NCBI GenBank assembly: GCA_024291935.2
Contig: CM044321.1
Coordinates: forward strand, 57,902,985 to 57,966,984
Direction of reading: 5' to 3'
From: Okapia johnstoni
Taxonomy: Eukaryota > Chordata > Mammalia > Artiodactyla > Giraffidae
Length of the DNA: 64,000 bases
The notes under the pieces are model-generated. The model had not been told where the DNA came from and ran no database searches. It saw nothing but the letters and a program-made list of their open reading frames with translations. The first letter of the stretch is position 1. Each line of letters starts with the position of its first letter. This document shows, piece by piece, positions 47,399 to 59,794 of this stretch. A program made the position numbers and the translations under genes.

Positions 47399-50300
47399 TT
47401 CAGTTCAGTTCAGTCACTCAGTCGTGTCCGACTCTTTGTGACCCCATGAATTGCAGCATGCCAGGCCTCCCTGTCCATCACCAACTCCCAGAGTCTACCC
47501 AAACCCATGTCCATCGAGTCAGTGATGCCACCCAACCATCTCATCCTCTATCGTCCCCTTCTCCTCCCGCCCCCAATCCTACCCAGCATCAGGGTCTTTT
47601 CCAATGAGTCAACTCTTCGCATCAGGTGGCCAAAGTATTGGAGTTTCAGCTTCAACATCAGTCCTTCCAATGAACACCCAGGATTGATCTCCTTTAGGAT
47701 GGATTGATTGGATCTCCTTGCAGTCCAAGAGACTCTCAAGAGTCTTCTCCAACACCACAGTTCAAAAGCATCAATTCTTCGCCACTCAGCTTTCTTCACC
47801 ATCCAATTTCACATCCATACATGACCACTGGAAAAACCATAGCCTTGACTAGACGGACTTTTGTCGGCAAAGTAATGTCTCTGCTTTTAAATATGCTCTC
47901 TAGGTTGGCCATAACCTTCCTTCCAAGGAGTAAGCGTCTTTTAATTTCATGGTTGCAGTCACCATCAGCAGTGATTTTGGAGCCCCCCAAAATAAAGTCT
48001 GACACTGTTTCCACTGTTTCCCCATCTATTTCCCATGAAGTGATGGGACCAGATGCCATGATCTTAGTTTTCTGAACGTTGAGCTTTAAGCCAACTTTTT
48101 CACTTCTCCTCTTTCACTTTCATCAAGAGGCTCTTTAGTTCTTCTTCACTTTCTGCCATAAGGGTGGTGTCATCTGCCTATCTGAGGTTATTGATATTTC
48201 TCCCGGCAATCTTGATTCCAGCTTATGTTTCTTCCAGCCCAGCATTTCTCATGATGTACTCTGCATATAAGTTAAATAAGCAGGGTGACAATGTACAGCC
48301 TTGACGTACTCCTTTTCCTATTTGGAACCAGTCTGTAGTTCCATGTCCGGTTCTAACTGTTGCTTCCTGACCTGCATACAGGTTTCTCAAGAGACAGGTC
48401 AGATGGTCTGGTATTCCCATCTCTTTCAGAATTTTCCACAGATTATTGTGATCCACACAGTCAAAGGCTTTGGCATAGTCAGTAAAGCAGAAATAGATGT
48501 TTTTCTGGAACTCTCTTGCTTTTTCGATGATCCAGCGGAAATTGGCAATTTGATCTCTGGTTCCTCTGCCTTTTCTAAAACCAGCTTGAACATCTGGAAG
48601 TTCACGGTTCATGTATTGCTGAAGCCTGGCTTGGAGAATTTTGAGCATTACTTACTAGCATGTGAGATGAGTGCAACTGTGTGGTAGTTTGAGCTCTTTG
48701 GCATTGCCTTTCTTTGGGATTGGGATGAAAACTGACCTTTTCCAGTCCTGTGGCCACTGCTGAGTTTTCCAAATTTGCTGGCATATAGAGTGCAGCACTT
48801 TCACAGCATCATCTTTCAGGATTTGAAATAGCTCAACTGGAATTCCATCACCTTCACTAACTTTGTTCGTAGTGGTGCTTTCTAAGGCCCACTTGACTTC
48901 ACATTCCAGGATGTCTGGCTCTAGGTGAGTGATCACACCATCGTGATTATCTGGGTTGTGAAGATCTTTTTTGTACAGTTCTTCTGTGTATTCTTGCCAC
49001 CTCTTCTTAATATCTTCTGCCTCTGTTAGGTCCATACCATTTCTCTCCTTTATCGAGCCTGTCTTTGCATGAAATGTTCCTTTGGTATCTCTAATTTTCT
49101 TGAAGAGATCTCTAGTCTTTCCCAATCTGTTGTTTTCCTCTATTTCTTTGCATTGATTGCTGAGGAAGGCTTACTTATCTCTCCTTGCTATTCTTTGGAA
49201 CTCTTGATTCAGATGGGAATATCGTTCCTTTTCTCCTTTGCTTTTCGAGTCTCTTCTCTTCCCAGCTATCTGTAAGGCCTCCTCAGACAGCCATTTTGCT
49301 TTTTTGCCTTTCTTTTCCATGGGGATTGTCTTGATCCCTATCTCCTGTACAATGTCACGAACCTCTGTCCATAGTTCATCAGGCACTCTGTCTATCAGAT
49401 GTAGTCCCTTAAATCTATTTGTCACTTCTACTGTATACTCATAAGGGATTTGATCTAGGTCATACCTGAATGGACTAGTGGTTTTCCCTACTTACTTCAA
49501 TTTAAGTCTGAATTTGGCACTAAGCAGTTGATGATCTGAGCCACAGTCTGCTCCTAGTCTTGTTTTTGCTGACTGTATGAGCTTCTCCATCTTTGGCTGC
49601 AGAGAATATAATCAATCTGATTTCGGTGTTGACCATCTGGTGATGTCCACGTGTAGTCTTCTCTTGTGCTGTTGGAAGAGGGTGTTTGCTATGACCAGTG
49701 CGTTCTCTTGGCAAAACTCTATTAGCCTTTGCCCTGCTTCATTCTTCACTCCAAGGCCAAATTTGCCTGTTATGCCAGGTGTTTCCTGACTTCCTACTTT
49801 TGCATTCCAGTCCCCTATAATGAAAAGGACATCTTTTTTGGGTGTTAGTTCTAGAAGGCCTTGTAGGTCTTCATAGAACCGTTCAACTTCAGCTTCTTCG
49901 GCGTTACTGGTCAGGGCATAGACTTGGATTACTGTGATATTGAATGGTTTGCCTTGGAAACGAACAGAGATCATTCTATTGTTTTTGAGATAGCATCCAA
50001 ATACTGCCTTTCAGACTCTTTTGTTGACCATGATGGCTACTCCATTTCTTCTAAGGCATTCTTGCCCACAGTAATAGATATAATGGTCATCTGAGTTAAA
50101 TTCACCCATTCCAGTCCATCTTAGTTCGCTGATTCTAGAATGTTGACGTTCACTCTTGCCATCTCCTGTTTGACCCCTTCCAATTTGCCTTGATTCATGG
50201 ACCTAACATTCCAGGTTCCTATGCAATATTGCTCTTTACAGCATCGGACTTTGCTTCTATCATCAGTCACATCCACAGCTGGGTATTGTTTTTGCTTTGG

Positions 50301-50630
50301 CTCCATCCCATCATTCTTTCTGGAGTTATTTCTCTACTGATCTCCAGTAGCATATTGGGCACTTACTGACCTGGGGAGTTCATCTTTCAGTGTCCTATCT
50401 TTTTGCCTTTTCATACTGTTCGTGGGGTTCTCCAGGCAAGAATACTGAAGTGGTTTGCCATGCCCTTCTCCAGTGGACCACATTCTGTCAGACCTCTCCA
50501 CCATGACCCATCCATCTTGGGTGACCCCACACGGCATGGCTTAGTTTCATTGAGATAGACAAGGCTGTGGTCCGTGTGATCAGATTACTAGTTGTCTGTA
50601 ATTTTAGTTTCAGTGTGTCTTCCCTTTGAT
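47399..50630 (-). mobile_element. BovB LINE, near full length, antisense in SETDB2 intron
   Basis: About 3.2 kb, the size expected of a complete BovB. Minus-strand remnants run in order. The 5' segment begins near 50.6 kb. The AP-like endonuclease follows (IGTWNVRSMNQGKLE near 50.2 kb, FIIGDWNAKVGSQETPG near 49.8 kb), then the linker (KKAKWLSEEALQIAGKR) and the reverse transcriptase (AGFRKGRGTRDQIA, FDCVDHNNLWKILKEMGIPD, GVRQGCTLSPCLFNLYAE). The C-terminus and (AACTG) tail lie at 47.4 kb. Frameshifts separate the pieces, and the active-site box reads stop-ADD at 48178-48180, so the copy is dead. Confidence 0.95.
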
Positions 50631-50994
50631 GCCCGCGCAACACCTACCGTCTTACTTGGTCTTATTTGGTTACTTGGTAAGTCAGAGAGTTACACTATTT
50701 TTTCTGTAAAATACAAGCAGAAATAGGGATACTTGATGTTTGCTTTAAAGGATGATTAAAATTCAGATAAAGTTTGGGCCAAATTAGAATTTCTACAGTA
50801 GAAATTTCTTCTATGTCTTATTTTATCCTCTTATTTTCTTAATATTTTTGAAAATGTTGACACCTAATTTTTGCCTCAATTTTGAAACCTTAATGTTTTC
50901 AGATTTAAAGGCTCCTTATATTTCTAGTCAATAAAGATATTATTTAGATGTTATAGTGACTCATTTTTAACTCGTTTGTAATTTTTTCATGTAG

Positions 50995-51091
50995 ATCATA
51001 CATCTGTGACCCAGAACGCAGAGGAAAACAAATCAAGTTCATTGCCCTCGACATCATATGAAAACTTCTTTCCAAAAGACTGCACCTCTCA
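50995..51091 (+). CDS. SETDB2: SETDB2 coding exon 4
   Basis: 97 nt with acceptor TTTTTCATGTAG and donor GTATGT. It enters with an Asp codon split after G and leaves with CA|A (Gln). It encodes a Ser/Asn/Glu-rich low-conservation linker (ENKSSSLPSTSYENFFPKDC) that aligns to the human linker with several substitutions. The 6.3-kb intron before it contains the near full-length antisense BovB. Confidence 0.93.
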
Positions 51092-51214
51092 GTATGTATA
51101 GAAGTTAAATTTATTTATGTTGTCAGTGCTTTTGCTCCCAGAAAGAGATTTACTGTTGCTAATAATTTGACATAAGATTAGATAAAATATATAAAAAAAG
51201 GATTCTTTCCCATG

Positions 51215-51487
51215 AAAAGTTTTTTTAAAAAAACCTTCTTTATTTTGTATTGGAGTATAGCTGATTAACAATGCTGTGATAATTTCAGGTGGACAGCAAA
51301 GGGACTTAGCCATACATACACACGTATCCATTCTCCCCCAAACTCCCATCCAGGCTTCCACATAACATTGAGCAGAGTTCCCTGTGCTCTACAGTAGGTC
51401 CTTGTTGGTTATCCATTTTAAATATAGCAGTGTATACCTGTCTATCCCAAACTCTCTTACTATCCATTTCCCCTACCCTTCCCGAAA
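51215..51487 (-). mobile_element. L1 3' end fragment, antisense
   Basis: TTTATTTTGTATTGGAGTATAGC, CAGAGTTCCCTGTGCTCTAC and GGTCCTTGTTGGTTATCC. It starts about 120 bases after coding exon 4. Confidence 0.85.
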
Positions 51488-51974
51488 AGTTTTAAAAGTT
51501 GTGTATTTTATGTAGGTTCATAATTCTCTGCAGAGGTTATTTGTTAAATCCGTAAGTAATAAAATCTTTTAATAAACTTTAGAACTAAGGACACCCCAGA
51601 TACAATTTTTTCTCTTGCATATATGCTGAGTTAATCTCTTCATAACAAAGAACTTCTTGAATCATCAATGTTTCATATTCCCCTTCCCCCAAAATAGGGG
51701 AAATAAATTGATGACATTTTGTAGAAAAGAATGCCATAGAACCCAGCTTGAAACATAATTTGTTTTAAAGTTCAAAATCAAGTTGAAAAGGGAAATGAAA
51801 CATTCAATTTACTGGTTATACAACACTATAGCTATGTAAATCACTCAAGAGTAAATTAGTCTTGAGTAAATTAGCTCCAGTGCAGGAAATCACAATATCT
51901 AAACTAGGCTTCAGAATGGTTCCAGCAACTAGAAAATGAGAATACATGTATTTTTCATTAAAAAAATTGGTATT

Positions 51975-52100
51975 TAGGGAATTCCCTGATCATCCAATGA
52001 TTATTAAGACTCCATGCTCCCAGTGCAGGGGACATGGGTTCTTTCCCTGATCAGGGAACTGAGATCCTACATGCCATACAACACAGCCAAAAGGAAAAAA
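51975..52100 (+). mobile_element. CHR-type SINE, sense
   Basis: AGGGAATTCCCTGATCATCC to CATACAACACAGCCAAAAGG with an A-rich tail. Confidence 0.85.
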
Positions 52101-52454
52101 AAAGAATTCAATCGAAAGGCAGAATGAGTCTAGAAAATACGAGAACATTTTTATGTATAAGAACTTGAGATATATTAAGCTAGTAAGTTAAAGTCAGGTG
52201 AGAGGACTCTTGACAGTATTCAGTAAAAGACTCTAGAACAATTGGGTATCATTTGGAGAATTTAAGTTAGATACTCATGTTACATCAATATAAACTACAG
52301 ATGAAATTGAACTCTCAAACCTAGAAAAATTAATTATAAAATTAGAACCCTTAAAATCAGGAAAATAAAGATTATATGTCTTTCCATAACATTATATAAC
52401 ATGGCATTATTCATAATATCATTTATACTTTATTATAAATACTTAATTTTCTGC

Positions 52455-52548
52455 CTCGAATGTAAGTTCCTTGAGATTACAGACCTCTCATCTTTGTTTT
52501 CATAGCACCTGGCACATAGCAGTCAGTCAAGAAATCTTTGATGCCCTT
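52455..52548. repeat. LINE2 or MIR-like 3' relic
   Basis: AATGTAAGTTCCTTGAGATT and TAGCACCTGGCACATAGCAG, a typical motif order of L2 3' ends. Strand not assigned. Confidence 0.45.
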
Positions 52549-53095
52549 GCAGCCCTACCTCCCAGCCTCCAGGGAGGGGAGAAAGGCTGCAGGTGGAGAT
52601 AACCACCAGTCGCCAGTGATTTAATCTTTCATGCTTAAACAGTTAAACCAGTATAGAAAACAACAGAGGTCCTGGAGCTTCCTAGTTAGCAGACACTTTG
52701 AGGTGCTGGGAGGGGGGTACATTTGGACAGGGCATATGGAAACTCCACCTACCTTGCCCCATGCCTCTCTCCCATTTGGCTGTTCCTGAGTGCATCTTTT
52801 ATTATAAACTGATAATAGTAGTTAAAGCGCTTTCTTGAATTCTGTGAGTCTTTCCAGCCCATTAACAAAGAGGAGGAGGTTGTGGGAACTCGTAGATTGG
52901 TCAGAAGTGTGGGTGACCTGGAAATTGCATTTCTTATCTGGATTGGGGGCAGTTTTGTGGGACTGAACCCTTTAATTTGTGGAATCCGATGCTGACTCCA
53001 GGTAGATAATGCCAGAGTTGAACTGAATTATTGAACACTCATTGAAGAAGTGGTGCTGGAAAAAAAACACCACATATTTGGTGCTCAGAAGATTA
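52548..53095 (+). repeat. Old LTR-like dispersed repeat
   Basis: Starts TGCCCTTGCAGCCCTACCTC and contains TTGGCTGTTCCTGAGTGCAT, TATTATAAACTGATAATAG, GTGGGACTGAACCCTTTAAT and GATGCTGACTCCAGGTAGAT. It ends near CACCACATATTTGGTGC. The order resembles a common mammalian dispersed LTR-like family. It has no coding capacity and ends about 190 bases before coding exon 5. Family not named with certainty. Confidence 0.45.
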
Positions 53096-53280
53096 AAAAA
53101 AAAACACGTAACTTTATATAACTGCGGAACATAGATGTTTTTTTTCAGAGTCTGGCTTATTTTCATGTTGTCTGAGAAGAAGCTTAATATAGGAATTAAA
53201 TATCATCTTAGTGTTTTTTTTTAAATGTGGAGAATTGTGCTATAAATTTGAGGTTCTAATAAATAATTAATTTTAAACAG

Positions 53281-53844
53281 ATCTACAGAAAACCAGGAAA
53301 TTCCCCCTATGGAAAATAAAGTTGCAGACTTTAGAGAAAAAGAATCTTCTTTAAATTTATCTTACCAAAAGCATGAGTGCTCTGGCGCCTGTCTGATGAA
53401 AATGCCACTTACCTTCAGGGGGGAAAACCCACTGCAGCTACCAATCCAATGCCATTTCCAAAGACGACATGCGAAGACAAACACTCATTCTTCAGCACTC
53501 CACGTGAGTTACAAAACCCCTTGTGGAAGGAATCTACGAAACATGGAGGAAGTTTTTCGTTACCTGCTTGAGACAGAGTGTAACTTTCTATTTACAGATA
53601 ACTTTTCTTTCAATACCTATGTTCAATTGACTCGGAATTACCCAAAGGAAGAAGAAATTGTTTCTGATGTGGATATTAGCAATGGAGTGGAATCGGTGCC
53701 CATTTCTTTCTGTAATGAAATTGACAATAGAAAGCTTCCACAGTTTAAGTACAGAAAGACTGTGTGGCCACGAGCATATTATCTAAACAGCTTTTCCAAC
53801 ATGTTTACTGATTCATGTGACTGTTCTGAGGGCTGCGTAGACAT
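53281..53844 (+). CDS. SETDB2: SETDB2 coding exon 5 (MBD-type domain, start of pre-SET)
   Basis: The largest coding exon, 564 nt, open throughout, with acceptor TTTTAAACAG and donor GTGAGT. Residues about 102-290 of the window protein. It carries a CSGACLM motif, a basic stretch (CHFQRRHAKT) and the MBD-type domain, including SYKTPCGRNLRNMEEVFRYL and the FLFTDNFSFN end. It closes with DSCDCSEGC, the first three cysteines of the pre-SET zinc cluster. The last codon is split AT|A. Confidence 0.97.
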
Positions 53845-54089
53845 GTGAGTAGAAGAACATGGCATTTCAAAAAAATCTTCTGAGTGTAGGGGTACTTGTC
53901 AAGAAATACTGCTGTGTATCAGTTTGTCTGTCTGTCTTATCTAAAACCAATTCACCAAGAATTGAAAATAGAAAGATGCATTCTCTCTTTAGCAATAGGA
54001 AGGTAATTCGGGAATTATTTCTTGCAAAGATAAGTTTTTCCCTTAATCTGTTACTGTAACTCTTCATAGCAACAATTAGAGCTAATGCC

Positions 54090-54262
54090 ATGTAACTGTG
54101 CCAAACATTGTGACAAGTGCTTTCCTTATATTTTCTTGTTTAGTTCTCACAAAGTCTTATGGGGTAGTTAATATTATTTCCGTGTTACAAATGAGAAAGT
54201 TGAGAAACCAAGTGTAAGGTCAACAAATTTAAGCACCAGGATTTGAATCTATGCTTTTAACT
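54090..54262 (-). repeat. MIR relic, antisense
   Basis: GCCAAACATTGTGACAAGTG, TTAGTTCTCACAAAGTCTTA, AATGAGAAAGTTGAGAAACC and AGGTCAACAAATTTAAGC. In the intron after coding exon 5. Confidence 0.65.
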
Positions 54263-54954
54263 GTTATATGTCATGTTTTACTTTCACGTATCTTTTCCTT
54301 GCTCCTTTTTTAGAAAGTTAATGGTGCCTCTCCTGATCCTAAAATTCACATTCCATAAAAAAATGAAAATATGTTCTAAAATACTAAGACTTTGAAAACC
54401 ATTTTGTTTTAAAGGTGTATAATTTACTGGTATTTGTAGGTTTGCTTCAGTAGAGCAGGGTTGCATTATATGTACATTTAACTTAATGCAAATTTAGCTG
54501 CCTATACTAGGAAAAAGAAAATGCATGAGACAGATAAAGAGAATTAATTTAAATTGTATAGATAGTAGGTTTTAACCATCCTGTCAGTTAGAAATGTGAG
54601 ATGAGATACATAAATCTAGTTTGGCCCAGTTTCTTTAGGTTTGTCATAGAGGAAACCTCTCACTGTGCCAAATTTTATTCTGTTTAAATATAAGTTATTT
54701 TTAAGCATTGCCCCTAACCTGTCTACATCTGGCCAAGCCCAGTCTCATTCAGTGCTAGAGGAAAAAACTAACTGTTGGGTTGGGCATTGTTTACTGTACT
54801 TTATGGTTAGTTTAACAAGGTTTTTTTAAAGAATAATTTTCACGGTGTATGATTTTTGCCTTAGACTATAGAAACTAATCCCCATGTAACGTGCACCACC
54901 AGCATACATATGTTCGTTTTTTGGTCACAAATTACAAGAGAAGTCACAAAATAA

Positions 54955-56040
54955 GCAAAAGCTGAGGCTCACGGGGATCTGGAATTGGACACGAGCACTG
55001 TGGCCAGGGATTCTAATCCTGACGGGAATGGGAATTAAACGTGTCCCATGCATGGTGGAGGGTGGGCACCGAGCTCTCAGGGAAGGAGGGCAGAAACAGG
55101 GACCTATGCAAGACTAGGAGGTTGGCTAATAACTTACAGGGCCTGCAATTGTATTATTGTATTAATAACAGCCAGGCTGAGAGCTGTCAAACCCGTAGGT
55201 CAGAGCCAGAGCAGCCAGTGTAGAGGAGCACCCAGGAGTAACCTCTGCAGAAGTATAATCTCGCACAGTCAGAGCACACAGAGGCATTCAGGACCGTGAA
55301 GGCAGCATAAGTCCCAACAAATGGCAGAATTCACACCTGAGGAATCAGAGATAAATGTAGAATATGACTGAAGGAGACTTTAAAATAGGGATGTTTAAAA
55401 TGTCCAAAGAGATAAAATATTAATATCCATGAAACGAGGAGATTATTTTTAAACATACTAAATAAGTAAAAGAGCCATTTGGAAATACGGGAAATAAAAC
55501 ATATGGTTATGGAAATAAAAAACTAAATAGATGGACTAAATGGTACCATTGGTGTAGCTGGAGAAACGATCAGTGAATAGCAAAGCAAAACTAAAGGGTT
55601 CTCCCAGAATGCAAAGAGATAAAGATATGAGGGAAAAAAATTTACAGGTTGAAAAATATGAAAGGTCAGTGAGAAATTCCAACATACCTCTGAGAAGAGA
55701 GCATCATTCAAAGAGATAATAGCTGAGAATTTTCCAGAACTGAAGAAAGACAGGAGTCCTCAGAGTGAAAAAGCATACTGTGTACTAGGAAGGGAAAATA
55801 AGATAACTGTACATCTAAATATATCATGATGCAACTTTACAGGTATCTAGGGCAAAGAATAAATATGCTAGCAGATGGAAAAGAGAAAAAATATATTGAC
55901 AAGGCAGTTTTCATCAAAAATAATAGAAGACAGAAAGGCATATTAGCTTAAAATGCTGAAGGAAAATAAATATAAAACTAGAATTCTGTACCAAGGCAGA
56001 CAGTTATTTGGTGGGGGGTGAGGGTGTTAAGAGGGTGTTC
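54955..56040 (+). repeat. Old L1 5' region, sense
   Basis: CTGAGGCTCACGGGGATCTGG, GTTATGGAAATAAAAAACTAA, GAGAATTTTCCAGAACTGAA and AGAATTCTGTACCAAGGCAG match the 5' UTR/ORF1 style of old mammalian L1 elements. Frames are broken. Confidence 0.45.
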
Positions 56041-56669
56041 AAACGATTACACAGCAGTTGAAGATATGCATTCCTACTTTTCAGCAATAGTATTTTTAAG
56101 TATACCTAGAGCATTGTTTTCCAAGCTCTAAGTTTAGTAGGGTGTAAAATCACTTATAAAGAGTTGTAAATAGAATCTTCAAAATTAAATTGTACAGAAA
56201 GTACCATGTGTGCAGAAAGTACAGTGATAAGGTACTTACATGCGACTGCTATTTCTTACATTACATACACACACATAAATATGCATGCCTCTGTAGGATC
56301 TTATCTTAGAAATGTAAGACATTTCTTGCTGTGAGTCATAGTCAAAAATATTTGAAAGCTGCTACCCAAGAGATGCTTAGACAGGGACATAAGAATAAGG
56401 ATGTTGCAGCATTGTTGTATTGAAAACTAGAAGCAGTTTAATTGTGTATCTAAAAAGGTGGATCTCAAAAGCATTATATTGAATGAAAAGACAAGTTGTA
56501 GGATAATAACTATGGTAATTTTTTAAAACAATACATTGTATTTTTTGTAGGTAAATTATATATGTAAAAGTATAAAGGATGCCTCACCAAACCTCTTGAG
56601 AGCTTAGTTTTATCTTTTTTTTTTTTTTTTAAAGGAAGATCATATATACAGTATATATGTTGTAAATTA

Positions 56670-56894
56670 TAGTTGACCCTTGAACAATGCAGGGGTTAGG
56701 GGTGCCAGCTCTCGAAAATATAACATATAACATAATTGGCCCTCCACATAAGCGGTTCCACATACATAATTCCACATCCAAGTTTTCATCCAACTGTAGA
56801 TTATGTAGTACTGTGTTATTTACTATTGAAAAATATCCACATATAAGTGGACCTGCGTAGTTCAAACCCATGCTGATCAAGGGTCAGCTGTATA
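56670..56894. mobile_element. Tigger-like MITE
   Basis: Terminal inverted repeats AGTTGACCCTTGAACAATGC and CATGCTGATCAAGGGTCAGC, with TA-containing flanks. No transposase. In the SETDB2 intron between coding exons 5 and 6. Confidence 0.82.
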
Positions 56895-57817
56895 TACATA
56901 GGAGAAAGGACTAAACAAAATGATGACAGCTGATTCTGTGTGGTCAAAATGAGTGTTTGTTATTGTTTGTGTTGTGTGTACTTTGTTAACTTTGCAAACA
57001 AACTCATAGTGAAAAAGCAACAATAGATTTCTACATCTCTAAATAGAATCCAAATCAATCAATTTATTGCTAATTTTTTCTGTTGCAAACAGTAGTTACC
57101 ACTCTGACATGTATTGTATATATACAGAAAAATACTGAAGTGAATTATAGAGGAAACGATCTTAAAGTCACTTACCATTTAACAAAGGAGATGAGATTCG
57201 GAGATTTTTAACCAGTAGTCACGTATCTGGTTTATAGCTGAGATACCCAGGTTCCTTACTCCTATCGAGTGTTAAGTCCCTGTCATGTTAGTCATCTCAG
57301 TAGTTAGAGAGTTAATTTTTTTTTAGGTTTTCGTGTTTACTGCTTAGCAGTGCTATGAAAAGCAGATTGTAGTAGCCAGATATATGGCATCAGTCTCCCC
57401 GATCTATTTTTATGTCATTGGAGAGAGAGGTAATATAAAACATAAACAAAACTATGTAAGTTCTTTTGAGCTTGACATGTTTAAGTTTATCCATTGTAGG
57501 AGAGCAAACCTGGGAGAATTCTCACAATGAAGCTTCTGCTGAATAGGAAATGAAGAGAATTAATTTTGAAATGTTAAAACTCATATAGTTAACTATTTCA
57601 TAAGCAAATCGAGGTACAGGGCAGTTTATAATTATTTATAAACTTTTGGTAAATATTGTCTTTCAAGGAGGTCTATTTTATTTAGGGAGGAAGTCTTACA
57701 GTTCATCAGCCAATCAACTGATTTAAATACAATTATATTCTTTACACTTGTGTCAAGAGCGTCTCTTAACTTGATGCTTTTTTATTCTGACTTCTCCATC
57801 CATTGTCTTCCTTTTAG

Positions 57818-57934
57818 AACAAAATGTGCATGTCTTCAACTGACAGCAAGGAATGCCAAGACTTGCCCCTTGTCAAGTAATAAAATAACCACTGGATATA
57901 AATATAAAAGACTAGAGAGACAGATACCTACTGG
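57818..57934 (+). CDS. SETDB2: SETDB2 coding exon 6 (pre-SET)
   Basis: 117 nt with acceptor TTCCTTTTAG and donor GTAAGA. It encodes TKCACLQLTARNAK and KITTGYKYKRLERQIPTG, giving two more zinc-cluster cysteines (CAC). A Cys in NAKTCPLSS sits where the human protein, as I recall it, has Ser, so it is an extra cysteine outside the canonical nine. The open frame starting at 57750 includes intron sequence. Confidence 0.95.
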
Positions 57935-58052
57935 GTAAGATACAGTGTGGATTTGTTGCAGGGTGTTTATACCTTTGAAGGAGGGTACTTTATCATTGTG
58001 GCCTGTTTAGTCTTATAAATGTTGTTAATGCTTAATTTCTTATTTGTCGTTT

Positions 58053-59470
58053 TTGTTTAGTTGCTAAGTTGTGTCCGACTCTGCAACTCTATGGACTGCA
58101 GCACACTAGGCTCCCCTGTCCTTCACTGTCTCCCTGAGTTCGCTCAAATTCATATCCATTGAGTCGGTGACGCCATCTAACCATCTCATCCTCTGCTGCC
58201 CCCTTCTCCTTTTGCTTTCAATCTTTCTCAGCATCAGGGTCTTTTCCATTGAGTTGGCTCTTCACATTAGGTGGCCAAAGTATTGGAGCTTCAGCTTCAG
58301 CATCAGTCCTTCCATTGAATATTGAAGGTTGATTTCCTTTAGGATTTGACTGGTTTGATCTTGCTGTCCAAAGGACTCTCAAGTCTTCTCCAACACCACA
58401 ATTCAAAGGCATCAATTCTTTGGCCCTCAGCCTTCTTTATGGTCCACCTCTCACATCCATTCGTGACTACTGGAAAAACCATAGCTTTGACTATACAGAC
58501 TTCGTCAGCAAAGTGATGTCTCTGCTTTTTGATACACTGTCTAGGTTTTTCACAGCTTTCCTTTGAAGGAGCAAGCATCTTTTAATTTCATGACTTCAGT
58601 CACCATCCACAGTGGTTTTGGAGCCCAAGAAAATAAAGCCTGTCACTGTTCCCACTTTTTCCCCATCTATTTGCCATGAAGTGATGGGACCAGATGCCAT
58701 GATTTTTGTTGGATTTTGAGTTTCAAGACAGCTTTTTCACTCTCCTCTTTCACTCTCATCAAGAGGCTCTTTAATTCTTCTTTGCTTTCTGCTTTTAAAG
58801 TTGTATCATCTGAATATCTGAGGTTGTTGGTATTGCTCCTGTAAATCTTAATTTCTGCTGGTAATTCATGCAGCCTGGCACTTCTCATGATATACTTTGC
58901 ATATTAGTTAAATAAACAGGGTGAAAATATACAGCCTTGACATACTCCTTTCCCAATTTGAAACCAGTCCGTTGTTCCATGTCTGGTTCTAACTGTTGCT
59001 TCTTGATCTGCATACAGGTTTCTCAGGAGTCAGGTCAGGTGGTCTGGTATTTCCATCTCTTTAAGAATTTTCCACAGTTTGTTGTGATCCACACAGTCAA
59101 AGGCTTTGGTACAGTCGATGAAGCAGAAGTAGATGTTTTTCTGGAATTCTCTTGCTTTCTGACAACAGATGTTGGCAATTTGATCTCTGGTTCCTCTGCC
59201 TTTTCTAAATCCAGCTTGCACATCTGAAAGTTCTCGGTTCCTGTACTGCTGAAGCCTGGCTTGAAGGATTCTGAGCATTACCATACTAGCATGTGAAATG
59301 AGGACAACTGTACAGTAGTTTGAACATTCTTTGGTACTGGCCTTCTTTGGGATTGGAATGAAAGCTGACCTTTTCTAGTCCTGCGGCACTGGCGAGTTTC
59401 CAAATTTGTTAACTTATTGAGGGCAGCACTTTAACAGCATCATCTTTTAGGATTTTAAATAGTTCAGCTG
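58053..59470 (-). mobile_element. BovB LINE fragment, antisense in SETDB2 intron
   Basis: About 1.4 kb in the intron between coding exons 6 and 7. Minus-strand pieces include VQAGFRKGRGTRDQIANI, KAFDCVDHNKLWKILKEM, a RYSDD box near 58810-58825 and the [13 protein letters not shown] 3' region. 5'-truncated and more diverged than the 47-50 kb copy. Confidence 0.92.
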
Positions 59471-59794
59471 AAATTAATTTCTTATACCAAAAATCTAAAT
59501 TAAAGAATTTTTTAAAAAGCCTGTATATCATTTTTGGAAATGGAAGTCAGAGTGCACACATGTAACATGCAGACTGTACTTGACACTCATCTGCTTTGCT
59601 TCTGACTCTTACTCCTGTTGGGTTAGCTTACTTTGGGTAGATGTTTCCCCATTAAGACAAATACTGTGCAGAGGTCGTCTTGAGAATTGGGAATTTTCAA
59701 TTTTTCAAGGTTGTTATTATTAAAAGACAAAGAGAAAAGTATTCTTCCTAGACTTTCACTTCTTAGACATTGGTAGACATTTTAAAAGAGCTAA

